Positions 54,455 to 63,161 are shown, counted from the stretch's first letter. The stretch: DNA of 64,000 nt from an uncultured Sphingobium sp. (GCA_946885845.1 CAMPHJ010000002.1:138287-202286), one strand, 5' to 3'. The notes: generated by a model not told the origin, from the letters alone. Program-made: numbers and translations.

Positions 54455-54676
54455 ATGGAACAGTTGGATCAGGTTTTTTCGGTTCGTCCCGCACCTTACC
54501 CCGTTATCATTAAGTGCATCGGAGAGGCCCGCGAGCCGTCTATTGCAGAGATACTGCGTGTGGCCAAGCGCATCCGCCGGGAGGCGTATCCCGCGGCCAA
54601 AAAAATTAGTTCCAGGCACCGGCGTGGAATAGTTTTGAACGCCCTGGCAGCCCTCGGGATCGCACAGGAACGTTGA
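54455..54676 (+). CDS. Small basic protein of unknown function
   Basis: This is a 73-residue protein starting MEQLDQVFSVRPAPYPVIIK and with a basic helical C-terminus (RRGIVLNALAALGIAQER). AAAGGAGAGG lies just upstream. I do not recognise the family. It is co-directional with the small membrane protein. Confidence 0.55.
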   Translation: MEQLDQVFSVRPAPYPVIIKCIGEAREPSIAEILRVAKRIRREAYPAAKKISSRHRRGIVLNALAALGIAQER

Positions 54677-54853
54677 GGTGCCTGCTCGTGAGGATTATTT
54701 CTTATACCTTATGGTGACGAAAAGCCGCTCTTTCGCGAACATCAGGATGTGCATCGGTCGATAAGAATCGGCGCGAAAGTCCTGCCGCGCCTTTTGGGGC
54801 GCGACAGAATACTCATTCGCCTTTATTCTCACCTCAACCAGATGCTATTTCGT

Positions 54854-55615
54854 TCATGACCTATTTCTTTTCTCCTCCGGATCCAGTTGCGATATGATCG
54901 CCAGCTGCTCCGGTGTAGGCATGCAAGTTGTGGGGATTGGCGCAGAAGGGCAAGTAACAGAAAATCCCGTATTGTCCTGAACCTCGTCAAACGTGACGCC
55001 TGGATGCAGTGATCTGATACGGATTGAGTGATGAGCTCCGCCGAAGTCGAGAACGCATAACTCTGTGACAATCAATCTGAGATCAAGCCCTTTGGGCATT
55101 TGTCCGCCTGAGTATCGATCCGGATTATATCCGGCCATGCAGACGAAGTCGACCTGCCCTTCAACAAAGACACGTTTGTTGTGCTTCGGGAAAAAGAAGC
55201 TATTCGGGTGGCAAATGGAATTGCCGGGAAAGCCCCTCACGCCAAGCATGGCAGTTCGAGGTTTCTTATGATCCCCGATAACGCTGATGTTTGCCTGGCC
55301 GTAGCGATCGATCTGTACCGGCGTAACCATCGCATGGCGCTTTCCGCTCCAAAGTGTTGAAAACACGCGGTCGTAATTTGCCGGTCCTTCGTACACGGGT
55401 TGTTGATGACTTTGGCCTAGAGGAAGCGGTTCGGAGGTGTACCATGCCTCGCCATCCGTAATCTGGATCGCGGGACTAAACGTACGCTTTGCCAGACCTG
55501 CCGCGATCCGCGGGATCGGGCCTATTCCGGTCACCATGATTTCACCTGCATCCCGCCAAGCTTCAGCGCAAGCAGTAATCATCAATTCCGAAAGGGGGTG
55601 ACTTGAGTTGCTCAT
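54854..55615 (-). CDS. CoA-transferase family I subunit, IpdB-like
   Basis: This is a 253-residue protein from ATG 55615. It resembles IpdB, the beta subunit of the steroid-ring hydrolase IpdAB of actinobacteria: ACAEAWRDAGEIMVTGIGPI, FSPAIQITDGEAWYTSEPLP, MLGVRGFPGNSICHPNSFFF and GAHHSIRIRSLHPGVTFDEV. It ends soon after a QLAIISQLDPE tail. It pairs with the alpha-like subunit upstream (13-bp gap). IpdAB opens the last steroid ring (COCHEA-CoA); no other steroid genes are in view, so the true substrate is uncertain. Confidence 0.8.
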   Translation of the reverse strand: MSNSSHPLSELMITACAEAWRDAGEIMVTGIGPIPRIAAGLAKRTFSPAIQITDGEAWYTSEPLPLGQSHQQPVYEGPANYDRVFSTLWSGKRHAMVTPVQIDRYGQANISVIGDHKKPRTAMLGVRGFPGNSICHPNSFFFPKHNKRVFVEGQVDFVCMAGYNPDRYSGGQMPKGLDLRLIVTELCVLDFGGAHHSIRIRSLHPGVTFDEVQDNTGFSVTCPSAPIPTTCMPTPEQLAIISQLDPEEKRNRS

Positions 55616-55628
55616 GTTCAACGATCTT

Positions 55629-56510
55629 TCAATAAATCGGCTTTGGTAGGCTGGACACTTTAGACGGCCCGCCCACGGCAGATAGATACGAAGCTTCATC
55701 TACATCGATGAAGTTAGTTTTGTAGTCGTCCCATTGTTCGACAGATCTGGCACTTTTTGAGTACAGCCTGAGATGGTCAAGATCGATCTCGTAATCAGGA
55801 GATCCGCTCGTTGGGTGAGCGCCGAATGCCACTTCCGCGACGCCGGTTATGAGAGTCCGTTCAACGAGATTAAAGCGACTGTTATTCTTCATATCCAGTG
55901 CTGCCGTTGATACTATTTTCTCGACCGTTACGTAGCTGCGCTCGGAAGCGCGTACGAGCAGTTCGTCAAAAATCGGATCGACACTGAGGTTGAGTATATT
56001 TCCACGATCGTCTGAACGATGGGCGTGGATGAGTGCCACGTCGGGCGTGATGGGTGGCATTGCCACCAGTTCTTCCTCATCCTGGTAAGGGCTCGTAATC
56101 ATTTTGAAGCCAGGCTGATTGATCACGTCCGTTCCGATCCCGACGCGCGTCGGCAAAAATGGAAGTTTCATCGCCGCAGCACGCAAACCCCAGTGGAACA
56201 TGCCCTCATCGACTTCCCAAACCTGGAATGCGCCTTTTTCCCTAGCCGCTCGGTAATGCGGATCCAGCGGAATATGGTCGAGGGTCACAAACGAGAAGAT
56301 CAGTTTTCTGATCTTGCCAGTCGCGGCGAGAAGCCCAACATCTGGGCCTCCATATCCTGCGATAACCGTAAGGTCTTTCAGGGATGACCGCGCTATTGCA
56401 CGCACCAGGGCCATCGGCTTGCGCCGCGTAGCCCAGCCTCCCAGTCCAATGCTCATGCCATCGCGTAGCTCGGCGACGATTTCGTCTACCGTCATTACCT
56501 TATTAATCAT
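55629..56510 (-). CDS. CoA-transferase family I subunit, IpdA-like
   Basis: This is a 293-residue protein. GMSIGLGGWATRRKPMALVR and VIAGYGGPDVGLLAATGKIR match IpdA-type alpha subunits; VDEGMFHWGLRAAAMKLPFL and MPPITPDVALIHAHRSDDRG follow. IpdA-type proteins lack the classical catalytic Glu chemistry of true CoA-transferases and hydrolyse a cyclic ketone. It is the first gene of a two-gene operon with the IpdB-like subunit. Confidence 0.82.
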   Translation of the reverse strand: MINKVMTVDEIVAELRDGMSIGLGGWATRRKPMALVRAIARSSLKDLTVIAGYGGPDVGLLAATGKIRKLIFSFVTLDHIPLDPHYRAAREKGAFQVWEVDEGMFHWGLRAAAMKLPFLPTRVGIGTDVINQPGFKMITSPYQDEEELVAMPPITPDVALIHAHRSDDRGNILNLSVDPIFDELLVRASERSYVTVEKIVSTAALDMKNNSRFNLVERTLITGVAEVAFGAHPTSGSPDYEIDLDHLRLYSKSARSVEQWDDYKTNFIDVDEASYLSAVGGPSKVSSLPKPIY

Positions 56511-57063
56511 CTTTTATACAACTCGGTCATGCGCGCAGCGGTCTTCACCTGCCCAACGGAGCAGGCAGAGTTGCGAGCTTTGTGGTGCAGAAGTGTCGAG
56601 GGTCGAGTTATGACCATTCTTGTTGAGGCCAAAACTTTTGCGCTCGGTCGTGGCAGAGGAAAGATCCGGCCAGCAGCATGTGCTGAAAGTGGATCCATAG
56701 AGCCATAAACCCCGGTCCGGAGGCAGCACGCCTCCGGCCGGGGCTTAAATGCCTGCGACGATGCTGCCGGAGTTAAGTTCGCGAGAACGACGAGAGCAGA
56801 GACTGCGCATAAGGCATTATCGCCCTTGCAGCGCTCGAGAGTCAAGCGTCGCTTGCAGCACCAAAATGCTCTAAAGCCTATCACGTTGAAGCAGGCGGCC
56901 TATTTGCGAGTGTAAGCTGAAAATTGTGAAGCGCATATTGGACCGGGAGGATTGCCGCGCGGGGTAGCCGCCTGCGTCTTCAATATTAGTCTGGAAGTGG
57001 ACTGATGTGCGGAGTTCTTCGCGGTGATGATGCATCATCGGCGCCGCCTGAACCTGCCACAGC
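56511..57063. other. Gene-free stretch with a long hairpin
   Basis: About 550 bp between the CoA-transferase start and the MreB stop. It includes a hairpin at 56710-56743 (14 base pairs with one bulged T, loop AGCAC) and a 14-bp palindrome GATGATGCATCATC at 57026-57039. The hairpin may end transcription coming from either side. No convincing small gene was seen. Confidence 0.55.
56710..56743. terminator. Terminator-like hairpin
   Basis: CCCCGG-T-CCGGAGGC pairs with GCCTCCGG-CCGGGG around the loop AGCAC; one T is bulged. It is followed by CTTAAAT with no T-run. It may block read-through from the mreB-like gene into the IpdAB-like operon on the minus strand. Confidence 0.55.
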
Positions 57064-58089
57064 TTATCTTCTTCCCTTCATGTATCCTCGCGAAGTCTGG
57101 AGGGCAGACTGCAAACCGCGCGCTACACAATGAGCCGGATCTTCTGCGACAAGCACTGGCAGACCGAGCTCCTTCTGAAGTGTCTCAACGAGACGGGGCG
57201 TCAAGGCACCGCCACCTGTGAGCAAGGCGCCATGTTCATGCAGATCCTCGCTGAGCTCCGGTGGCGTTTGGTTCAATACGTCCCGCACGGTTTCTATGAT
57301 TTGCCTAACGTGCTTGTCGATCACCTGATCCAGTTCTGACTCGGTAATGCTTAAGGACGTCGGAGCCATGGACACAAGGCTCCGGCCGCGGACTTCGATC
57401 AGCTCGTCCGCGCGGTAGCCGCCTTTTAAGGAAGAGAAGTTCCTTTTGAGGCGTTCCGCCGTTGGCGCACCAACAAGAATCTTGTGCCGAAGGTGAAGAT
57501 GATCGGCGATCGCTTTGTTCAATGATGCCCCTCCGATCCGAACGGAGCGAGTCAGGCAAATTCCGCCCAATGAAAGAACCGCCACCTCGGTGGTGCCCGC
57601 GCCACATTCCAACAGCAACACGCCCGCTGGTTTGTTGATCGGGATCCCGGCACCAATTGCGGCGACAAGTGGCTCATGAACTAAACGTATGGGAGCCAGT
57701 CCGGCATCATCAGCCGCGGTCAGGAGGGCTCGTCGTTCAGCTTGCGTGGCGTCGGCAGGAATCCCGATGAGCGCGCGGAGCCCTCTCATCTGTCTACGGC
57801 CCAGAGCGCGGCTGATAGCATATCGCAACAGCTCGGCCGCTGTGCCGATATCTTGTAGAACGCCCCGCCGTAAGGGTCTTCTCACCTGCAGGCTTGGAGG
57901 TGTGCGATCGACCATTGCCTCTGCCGCCCTGCCGGCTGCAAAGAGCTGGGGATCAGTGCGATAATTGGCAAAGCAGCAAAGCGACGGTTCGTCGAAAAGG
58001 ATACCGCCGTCCCGATGAATTACCCGCAAATTCGCTGTGCCAAAATCGATTGCGAGTTCCGGCCGCCTCAGAGATAAGGATGAAAGCAT
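57064..58089 (-). CDS. Extra MreB-like actin homologue
   Basis: This is a 341-residue protein from ATG 58089, near the normal MreB length. The actin-fold motifs are present: phosphate 1 RPELAIDFGTANLRVIHRDG, GIPADATQAERRALLTAADD, phosphate 2 ECGAGTTEVAVLSLGGI and adenosine LLTGGGALTPRLVETLQKEL. It has no mreCD neighbours, and sequence details (CGAGTTE for the usual GGGTTE) differ from chromosomal MreB. It may be an accessory filament protein, for example in shape change under stress or in segregation; this is unproven. Confidence 0.88.
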   Translation of the reverse strand: MLSSLSLRRPELAIDFGTANLRVIHRDGGILFDEPSLCCFANYRTDPQLFAAGRAAEAMVDRTPPSLQVRRPLRRGVLQDIGTAAELLRYAISRALGRRQMRGLRALIGIPADATQAERRALLTAADDAGLAPIRLVHEPLVAAIGAGIPINKPAGVLLLECGAGTTEVAVLSLGGICLTRSVRIGGASLNKAIADHLHLRHKILVGAPTAERLKRNFSSLKGGYRADELIEVRGRSLVSMAPTSLSITESELDQVIDKHVRQIIETVRDVLNQTPPELSEDLHEHGALLTGGGALTPRLVETLQKELGLPVLVAEDPAHCVARGLQSALQTSRGYMKGRR

Positions 58090-58423
58090 CTGTCTGGCAT
58101 AGCGATCATTCTCGCCTTTGTCTCGCCTTTGCCTCGTCCGCGGATTTGTGTCTGGCTGCCCCACACCTTAAGCGCGGTCTGTCACTGGCGGTGTTCCATT
58201 ACGGGATGTTGTCGGTCAAGTTTGACATAAGCGGGCTGTCACGGCATCATGGAAAAATGAAGGCCGGTCACTCTCATCATCGCTTTCGCCACCACGGGGG
58301 GCAGCTTCTCGCGGGCATGTAGCCCCGGGTTCCGGTGCTTGGTGCCCTGAACTCGGGGCTCGGATCGAAAACAAGCTTTGCCTCGCAACTGGGGCGTGAG
58401 CGCTCATCCGGAAAGCAAAGTGT

Positions 58424-58828
58424 ATGACCAGCAAGAAGGGGCGTCGCCGCCCGCCTATCCATATGATCGATTCCGAAGCCGACGCGATCACTGATCTCGC
58501 AATTGCTGCCGAAAGACGGATTCCGCAGGTGAGCAAGCTTCTCTTGGAGGAAACTGCGCGGGCTCACATTCATTCGGCAGCGCGCATCCCCCAAGGCGTT
58601 GTGACCATGAACGCCACGGTCGATTTCACCGACGAGGCTGGAGAAAAGGCGCACAGCTACCAGCTGGTTTATCCGCGAGAAGCCGACATTTCATCCGGCC
58701 GAATATCTATTCTGACGCCGGTTGGTGCTGGTCTCATCGGCCTGAGGGAAGGGCAGTCAATATTGTGCCCAGATCGTGATGGACGCGAGCGAGAGCTTAA
58801 GATCGTCAGGGTGGTGCACGAAAGATAG
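58424..58828 (+). CDS. rnk: Rnk-type nucleoside diphosphate kinase regulator (GreA/GreB-like C-terminus)
   Basis: This is a 134-residue protein. A short helical N-terminus (IAAERRIPQVSKLLLEETAR) precedes a GreA/GreB C-terminal-type beta domain with YQLVYPREADISSGRISILT and PVGAGLIGLREGQSI. Rnk binds RNA polymerase near the secondary channel without the GreA coiled coil. In sphingomonads such genes are frequent in stress islands. It is divergent from the mreB-like gene. Confidence 0.85.
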   Translation: MTSKKGRRRPPIHMIDSEADAITDLAIAAERRIPQVSKLLLEETARAHIHSAARIPQGVVTMNATVDFTDEAGEKAHSYQLVYPREADISSGRISILTPVGAGLIGLREGQSILCPDRDGRERELKIVRVVHER

Positions 58829-59275
58829 TCTATCATTCATTCAAATTACGGGATGTTTTCGCGCAGCCAGATGTTTGAACACCGCTGGGGCGCGGGTAGG
58901 AGCACTGCGCCGACCTTTGTAGCACTGTTCAGGCGATAGTCTGACTTAGAAGAAATTTGGGCACGGAAACTTGCCGCTACGAATGTCGTGGGAATGCATG
59001 CTTGCCTTTCCTGCTCTGCACTCTACATTAGACGGATGTTCGTTAGCAGGAAACACGAGAAACCGGCGCGCCGGTCTGGAAGCAGCGCGCTGTCGCGCGC
59101 CTAAGCCCTGACGCCGATCGCGTCGGGGCCGTTCCCTCCTTTCTGCCTCCACTGGGCGCCTTCGGCGCCAACGTCTGTGTACAAGATGAGATTCACAGGC
59201 GTGCGTGAGAAGTAGTCTTCGCGACTGCGGCACATGGGCGGATATTTTCTAGCTAATTTTGTCTGAGAGGCCATC
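58829..59275. other. Gene-free stretch with palindromes
   Basis: About 450 bp. It contains a perfect 14-bp palindrome ACCGGCGCGCCGGT (59062-59075) and GGCGCC-TTC-GGCGCC near 59146-59162. Open frames here are Arg-rich shadows. The right part should hold the hemD promoter. Confidence 0.5.
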
Positions 59276-59992
59276 ATGGGACCGAAGTTCATATGGGTTA
59301 CTCGAACAGCACCGTATAACATGCTTACCGCACATCGGCTGAAGGGGATTGGGCACAAGGCGCTCACAATTCCCCTTCTCACGATCAAGCCAAGGCCTCA
59401 TGAGGCACTATCAACCCCACCTGATGCGCTTGCGTTTACCAGCATTCACGCTACCGAGCACCACCGCTTGGACCGCCGCTTTCGTGATCTGCCGGTTTTT
59501 ACAGTTGGCGAGCGAACGGCGAAGCTGGCGCGAGACGCTGGTTATCGTCGGGTGCAATCGGCCGATGGAAATGCGCTTGATCTGGAGATACTGATTAAGG
59601 AGCGCATGCCTAAAGGTTCTGAAATCATCTACTATAGTGCTGCTGAGCCTGCGGTGGAACTCGTGCTATCGTTGAACGAGAGAGGTTATGCCGCTCGCCA
59701 GATCACAGTATATGAAAGTCTACGCTCTCCTTCGAACACAATTACTCCCGCATTGGCCGCCATGCCTTGGATGGACGGAGTTCTGATACACTCGGCGAAG
59801 GCGGGTAGGATTGTGGCTCAGCTCATAGCCGATTGCGGAGAGCAGTGGCAGGGGACCGCCTATTGCATCTCCGAAGCTGCTGCCGATCCGCTGCGGCATC
59901 TTGCACATGGAAGAGTAAATGTTTCTGAAAAGCCTAATGAGCGGGCGATGCTTGATTTGCTAGGTGGAAGGGGCCCTCCACCAGGTTTGTAG
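59276..59992 (+). CDS. hemD: Uroporphyrinogen-III synthase-like protein
   Basis: This is a 238-residue protein. HemD-family signs include FIWVTRTAPYNMLTAHRLKG, ALAFTSIHATEHH, PVFTVGERTAKLARDAGYRR, ARQITVYESLRSP and GVLIHSAKAGRIVAQLI. The enzyme closes hydroxymethylbilane to uroporphyrinogen III in haem synthesis. No other haem genes are near, so it is probably an extra copy next to haem-protein genes (hmp, truncated haemoglobin). Divergence from housekeeping HemD cannot be judged here. Confidence 0.82.
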   Translation: MGPKFIWVTRTAPYNMLTAHRLKGIGHKALTIPLLTIKPRPHEALSTPPDALAFTSIHATEHHRLDRRFRDLPVFTVGERTAKLARDAGYRRVQSADGNALDLEILIKERMPKGSEIIYYSAAEPAVELVLSLNERGYAARQITVYESLRSPSNTITPALAAMPWMDGVLIHSAKAGRIVAQLIADCGEQWQGTAYCISEAAADPLRHLAHGRVNVSEKPNERAMLDLLGGRGPPPGL

Positions 59993-60085
59993 CTTCGATA
60001 AGCTTCGCATTAGCCAATCAACTAAGGCGATCTATTCCGTTCATTGTTGAGCCCTTGGCTCTTTTAAGGAAATGGCTCTGATCCC

Positions 60086-60508
60086 ATGCCCCGTCGTTCT
60101 GAAAAATATGCATCGTCTTCAGCTAATCATGCAGATACATGCTTCAACGAGTTCGAGGTTAGTGCTGCAGCCTATCCTGATGGCCGAATTGCTGTGCTTC
60201 TTTCATATTATCCCAATCTTTCGCGAGAAGAATTGAGAGAGGTCATTGGATTTGTCCGTTCAGCGCGAGACGATCAGATAAGGCGGCTAAGATCCACTCC
60301 GGGTAATTCAAGAAAGCTCGACAAGTTCTTGCGGGACAACCGAGCACTCATGCCTAATCCGCATGCGAAAGCTAGTTCGATTGTCGCGGCTGTTGTCATT
60401 ATGTCGATCCTTCTGTGGATGTTGTGGGACAAGCGACCGCATCCTCTTGCGCCCGTGCCGGATCAGACTGATGTAAGCCGACAGGCGGGCACATTTGAAC
60501 GCAAATAG
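60086..60508 (+). CDS. Small membrane-anchored protein, paralogue 2 of the family
   Basis: This is a 140-residue protein. The core LLSYYPNLSREELREVIGFV, then QIRRLRSTPGNSRKLDKFLR, aligns with the proteins at 42220-42525 and 60523-60816. One transmembrane helix follows (SSIVAAVVIMSILLWMLWDK, about residue 95-115) and a short periplasmic or cytoplasmic tail. Function unknown. It is in tandem with paralogue 3, 14 bp apart. Confidence 0.7.
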   Translation: MPRRSEKYASSSANHADTCFNEFEVSAAAYPDGRIAVLLSYYPNLSREELREVIGFVRSARDDQIRRLRSTPGNSRKLDKFLRDNRALMPNPHAKASSIVAAVVIMSILLWMLWDKRPHPLAPVPDQTDVSRQAGTFERK

Positions 60509-60522
60509 ATCAGGAGACCGCA

Positions 60523-60816
60523 ATGTGCGCCGTTTTTGTAAAACCGCGTCCATTTGGGCGCCGCTCTTGCCGCTTCGTAGAACTACTCGATCGATATTCC
60601 GACGTCAGCGCCGGTGAGCTCGCTGAGATGATCGAGACATTTCCCCATCTGCCTGCGGCTGAAATCGCCATCATGTTGATAAGTGAAAAATCACACAGAA
60701 AGCTGGACAAATTCATCATAGAGCAGTCGGAAGCTCTTAGGCGCCCATGGCTGAACAGTGGTTTGCTAATCATTGTCGCCATCAGCTTTGCAGGTTTCCT
60801 GTACTGGCTCCACTGA
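60523..60816 (+). CDS. Small membrane-anchored protein, paralogue 3 of the family
   Basis: This is a 97-residue protein. The core LLDRYSDVSAGELAEMIETF, then LPAAEIAIMLISEKSHRKLD and KFIIEQ, is the closest match to paralogue 1 (LLDRYPGVNTQEIAEIG). A C-terminal transmembrane helix (NSGLLIIVAISFAGFLYWLH) anchors it. AGGAGACCGCA precedes the ATG. It is probably co-transcribed with paralogue 2. Confidence 0.72.
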   Translation: MCAVFVKPRPFGRRSCRFVELLDRYSDVSAGELAEMIETFPHLPAAEIAIMLISEKSHRKLDKFIIEQSEALRRPWLNSGLLIIVAISFAGFLYWLH

Positions 60817-61039
60817 AGAATCGTTTATAGTTGTAGAGTTCACGCTTATGCGCTCAAGGATGAGCGGATAACTGAAAGCATATTGACTGGGCTATGCGAT
60901 AAGATGCGCATCAGAAAGATCTAGTGAATAAAATTGAGCGATTAATCAACAAGTAGCGGCCCCGGGTTTGCGATGGAGGAGCCCGGGGTTGATTTTGAAT
61001 CTTGTAACGGCAGCGGAGTACGCTGCTCGGGAGTAGCCA

Positions 61040-61189
61040 ATGATCAAGCCATCCGCATATGAACGAGAGTCACCGCTTGAACCTGCAGAAACGGAAGCGC
61101 CTGAACCGCGTGTGATCCCCTTTCCGAAACGCAATTCGCAGCCCGAGCCGACCCCTCCCACCGTGCCGGAACCTCCGGCTGCGGCATGA
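61040..61189 (+). CDS. Small proline-rich protein (49 residues)
   Basis: ATG 61040 is preceded by GGGAG. The peptide reads MIKPSAYERESPLEPAETEA, then PEPRVIPFPKRNSQPEPTPP and ends PAAA. Repeated Pro/Glu and the VIPFPKR motif resemble short tails seen in alphaproteobacterial membrane or regulatory proteins. It is too short for a family call. The next gene starts 31 bp on. Confidence 0.4.
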   Translation: MIKPSAYERESPLEPAETEAPEPRVIPFPKRNSQPEPTPPTVPEPPAAA

Positions 61190-61220
61190 TCATCAAATCA
61201 GCTGAGGAATAGGTAAGGAT

Positions 61221-61814
61221 ATGTCGATCGATGTTTCCGCGGAGTGCGGGACGTTCTTTGTCACCCTTATCAGAGGCGCTGCAGAGCGGGCAGAGGCGAT
61301 CTTGGTAAGGCCAGGTCAGGAGGTGCGCTTAAGAGCGATCCGAGATGATGGGTTTTCAGAATTAGCGCGGCTGGAGCTGTCGCCACTGCCGGAAGATCAA
61401 TATCTCGCCGTTGCACTCCGCCTCTCGGGCGATGGGGACCGCAAGTCGGCCATATTCGCTGCACTGGCGGACCAATTTCGGTCACCCCCTTTGAGCATCG
61501 CCGTGGAAGCTCAGCGCAAGCTTGTCGAAAGCCGTTCAAGCAAGAGTGCGCTGTCACTGAAGGCAGCCGGCGAGGCCGTTGACGCGATCAAGATAAGCCT
61601 GAGTTCGGCCGGGGTCGATTATAGCCGCGCGCTAAGACTTCGAGCGGCCTTCTATTCAGATTTTTGGTGTGATCCGAGGATACCTGCCGCTCCGGGAACT
61701 CGCCGCGTTATGCTAACAATGTCCGAGATATTGAAAGCACAAGTCAATGTCGAACATGCTAATAGATTGCCAACCTGGAAGCGAACTTCTGTTACAAGGA
61801 GTGTTTGTGAATAG
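61221..61814 (+). CDS. Protein of unknown function, 197 residues
   Basis: ATG 61221 follows GAGGAATAGGTAAGG. The first 60 residues look like beta strands (FFVTLIRGAAERAEAILVRP, then VRLRAIRDDGFSELARLELS), the rest helical. There is no signal peptide and no motif I can name. It lies between the proline-rich small gene and a SpoIIAA-like gene on the same strand. Confidence 0.6.
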   Translation: MSIDVSAECGTFFVTLIRGAAERAEAILVRPGQEVRLRAIRDDGFSELARLELSPLPEDQYLAVALRLSGDGDRKSAIFAALADQFRSPPLSIAVEAQRKLVESRSSKSALSLKAAGEAVDAIKISLSSAGVDYSRALRLRAAFYSDFWCDPRIPAAPGTRRVMLTMSEILKAQVNVEHANRLPTWKRTSVTRSVCE

Positions 61815-61901
61815 TATAGGATAATGTGTGAGTGAGAGTCTAACGTTGCAAACGAGATCGCTTAGAATGAAAGCGGCCGGTTTGATGATCAGAGGGAAAC
61901 A

Positions 61902-62051
61902 ATGGAATCATCCGCGGTTTCGAGCCTCGTTGCCCTAGAATGGAGAGCGCGCGCTGATCAACATCCGCGAAACTCGGCTACATTTCAGCAGCCTCTCGGA
62001 TGTCGAGCGCTAAGAATTAAGTATTTTGATGTAAGCAAGTCGGATCAGTGA
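61902..62051 (+). CDS. Possible small protein (49 residues)
   Basis: ATG 61902 with AGAGGGA upstream opens a frame ending at 62051, seven bases before the next gene. The sequence (MESSAVSSLVALEWRARADQ and so on) has no resemblance I know. It is listed because of ribosome-site spacing and close packing only. Confidence 0.2.
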   Translation: MESSAVSSLVALEWRARADQHPRNSATFQQPLGCRALRIKYFDVSKSDQ

Positions 62052-62058
62052 GGCTCCT

Positions 62059-62424
62059 ATGTACAATTTGGAATTCGACGAACAAACGCGCGTGCTGTCC
62101 CAGAGGGCGAGCGGATTTTGGAACCTGGCAGAATTCGGGCGGTATCACGCAGAGTTCACCGCGCTTCTGAGCCGGATCCGCTCAGATGGACGACCCATTA
62201 AAATGCTGTTCGACAGCCGAGACATGCCGCCTCAATCGGCCGAGGTGGTAAACGCATTTTCCAAGATGACCAGCGCAGACGGCATGAATGCTGACGGACG
62301 GGTCGCGATCCTGGTTTCGGGCATGCTCTCCAAACTGCAGGCCCAGCGGATTTCCGATAATCCACTTGTGAAGAGTTTCAATGACGAGTCGGAAGCGCGG
62401 GCTTGGCTAGCGGAGCCGATCTGA
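62059..62424 (+). CDS. SpoIIAA/STAS-like domain protein
   Basis: This is a 121-residue protein. Alternating strands and helices are seen: MYNLEFDEQTRVLSQRASGF, GRPIKMLFDSRDMPPQSAEV, GRVAILVSGMLSKLQAQR and a final EARAWLAEP. The pattern of an N-terminal strand pair, a central I-x-L-F-D strand and the terminal EAxxWL matches SpoIIAA-like (SEC14-type) small proteins. Its role is unknown, probably in protein interaction or lipid binding. Confidence 0.7.
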   Translation: MYNLEFDEQTRVLSQRASGFWNLAEFGRYHAEFTALLSRIRSDGRPIKMLFDSRDMPPQSAEVVNAFSKMTSADGMNADGRVAILVSGMLSKLQAQRISDNPLVKSFNDESEARAWLAEPI

Positions 62425-62487
62425 AGTCGCTAGTAGGTAAGAACATCTATTTGGAAAATTGCGCCATCCGCACCTAGCAGCGCTCCA

Positions 62488-62784
62488 TCATGGCTCCAGC
62501 CTACTAAATTCAACGTGAAAGCGTACCGAACCTAGCGGCTCGACTCGGTGCAAGATGGTCGGCTCGACAATGCCGGGCAGCGTTCCGCTGGTCAATATAA
62601 CTTCTGCCAGCGTTCTGCGCGGATCGGTCACGATATAACGCAGCTCGCCTTCCTCCACGCGAATCAGGCCCCAGGTGCCTTCCTTCGTCTGATGATCGTT
62701 CAGCAGACCTGCCGGTATAGACTTCTCGGTGAAGGTCGGCGTGCGCTTATAGGGTCTGACCCCGTCAGGAAGGTGACCGATCAT
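62488..62784 (-). CDS. DUF1971-domain protein
   Basis: This is a 98-residue protein. RPYKRTPTFTEKSIPAGLLN, WGLIRVEEGELRYIVTDP and ILHRVEPLGSVRFHVEFSRL fit the DUF1971 cupin-like family (related to the N-terminal region of some TehB tellurite-resistance proteins). It overlaps the truncated haemoglobin stop by ATGA, so translation is coupled. A decayed relative sits at 45936-46200. Confidence 0.85.
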   Translation of the reverse strand: MIGHLPDGVRPYKRTPTFTEKSIPAGLLNDHQTKEGTWGLIRVEEGELRYIVTDPRRTLAEVILTSGTLPGIVEPTILHRVEPLGSVRFHVEFSRLEP

Positions 62785-63161
62785 GCTTCATTCCTTTCTC
62801 GGTAGAATTGAACGCCAAGCTGCAGGCTTTCCGCGATCCGATCCGCCTTTTGCTGGAAGGCCGTTGCGGCGGCGGGTGAGAGCAGTTCGCCGCTGACCTC
62901 CCGCCACAGCGCCAACCATCTGGCGAAGTTGTCATCGGTCATGTGCTCGGCATGCCGAACATGCGCGACCATCGGTTGCCCCTTGTATCGCCCTGTCGTC
63001 AGCATGACCGAGGACCAGAAGTCCTGAAGCTTGCCGAGATGGTGGGGCCAATCGTATATCGCGCCATTGAAGATCGGCCCCAGCACCGGATCTTGCCGGA
63101 CCCGCTCGTAAAAGGCCGGGACGAGGCGCGCGATATCTTCTTCCTTGATTCCAGTCGTCAT
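62781..63161 (-). CDS. Group III truncated haemoglobin
   Basis: This is a 126-residue protein. Group III signs: LVPAFYERVRQDPVLGPIFN at the start, DWPHHLGKLQDFWSSVML, and the proximal-His region GQPMVAHVRHAEHMTDDNF. Such proteins bind O2 or NO and are linked to microaerobic or nitrosative stress. It overlaps the DUF1971 gene downstream and a response-regulator fragment upstream, forming a tight minus-strand series. Confidence 0.9.
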   Translation of the reverse strand: MTTGIKEEDIARLVPAFYERVRQDPVLGPIFNGAIYDWPHHLGKLQDFWSSVMLTTGRYKGQPMVAHVRHAEHMTDDNFARWLALWREVSGELLSPAAATAFQQKADRIAESLQLGVQFYRERNEA

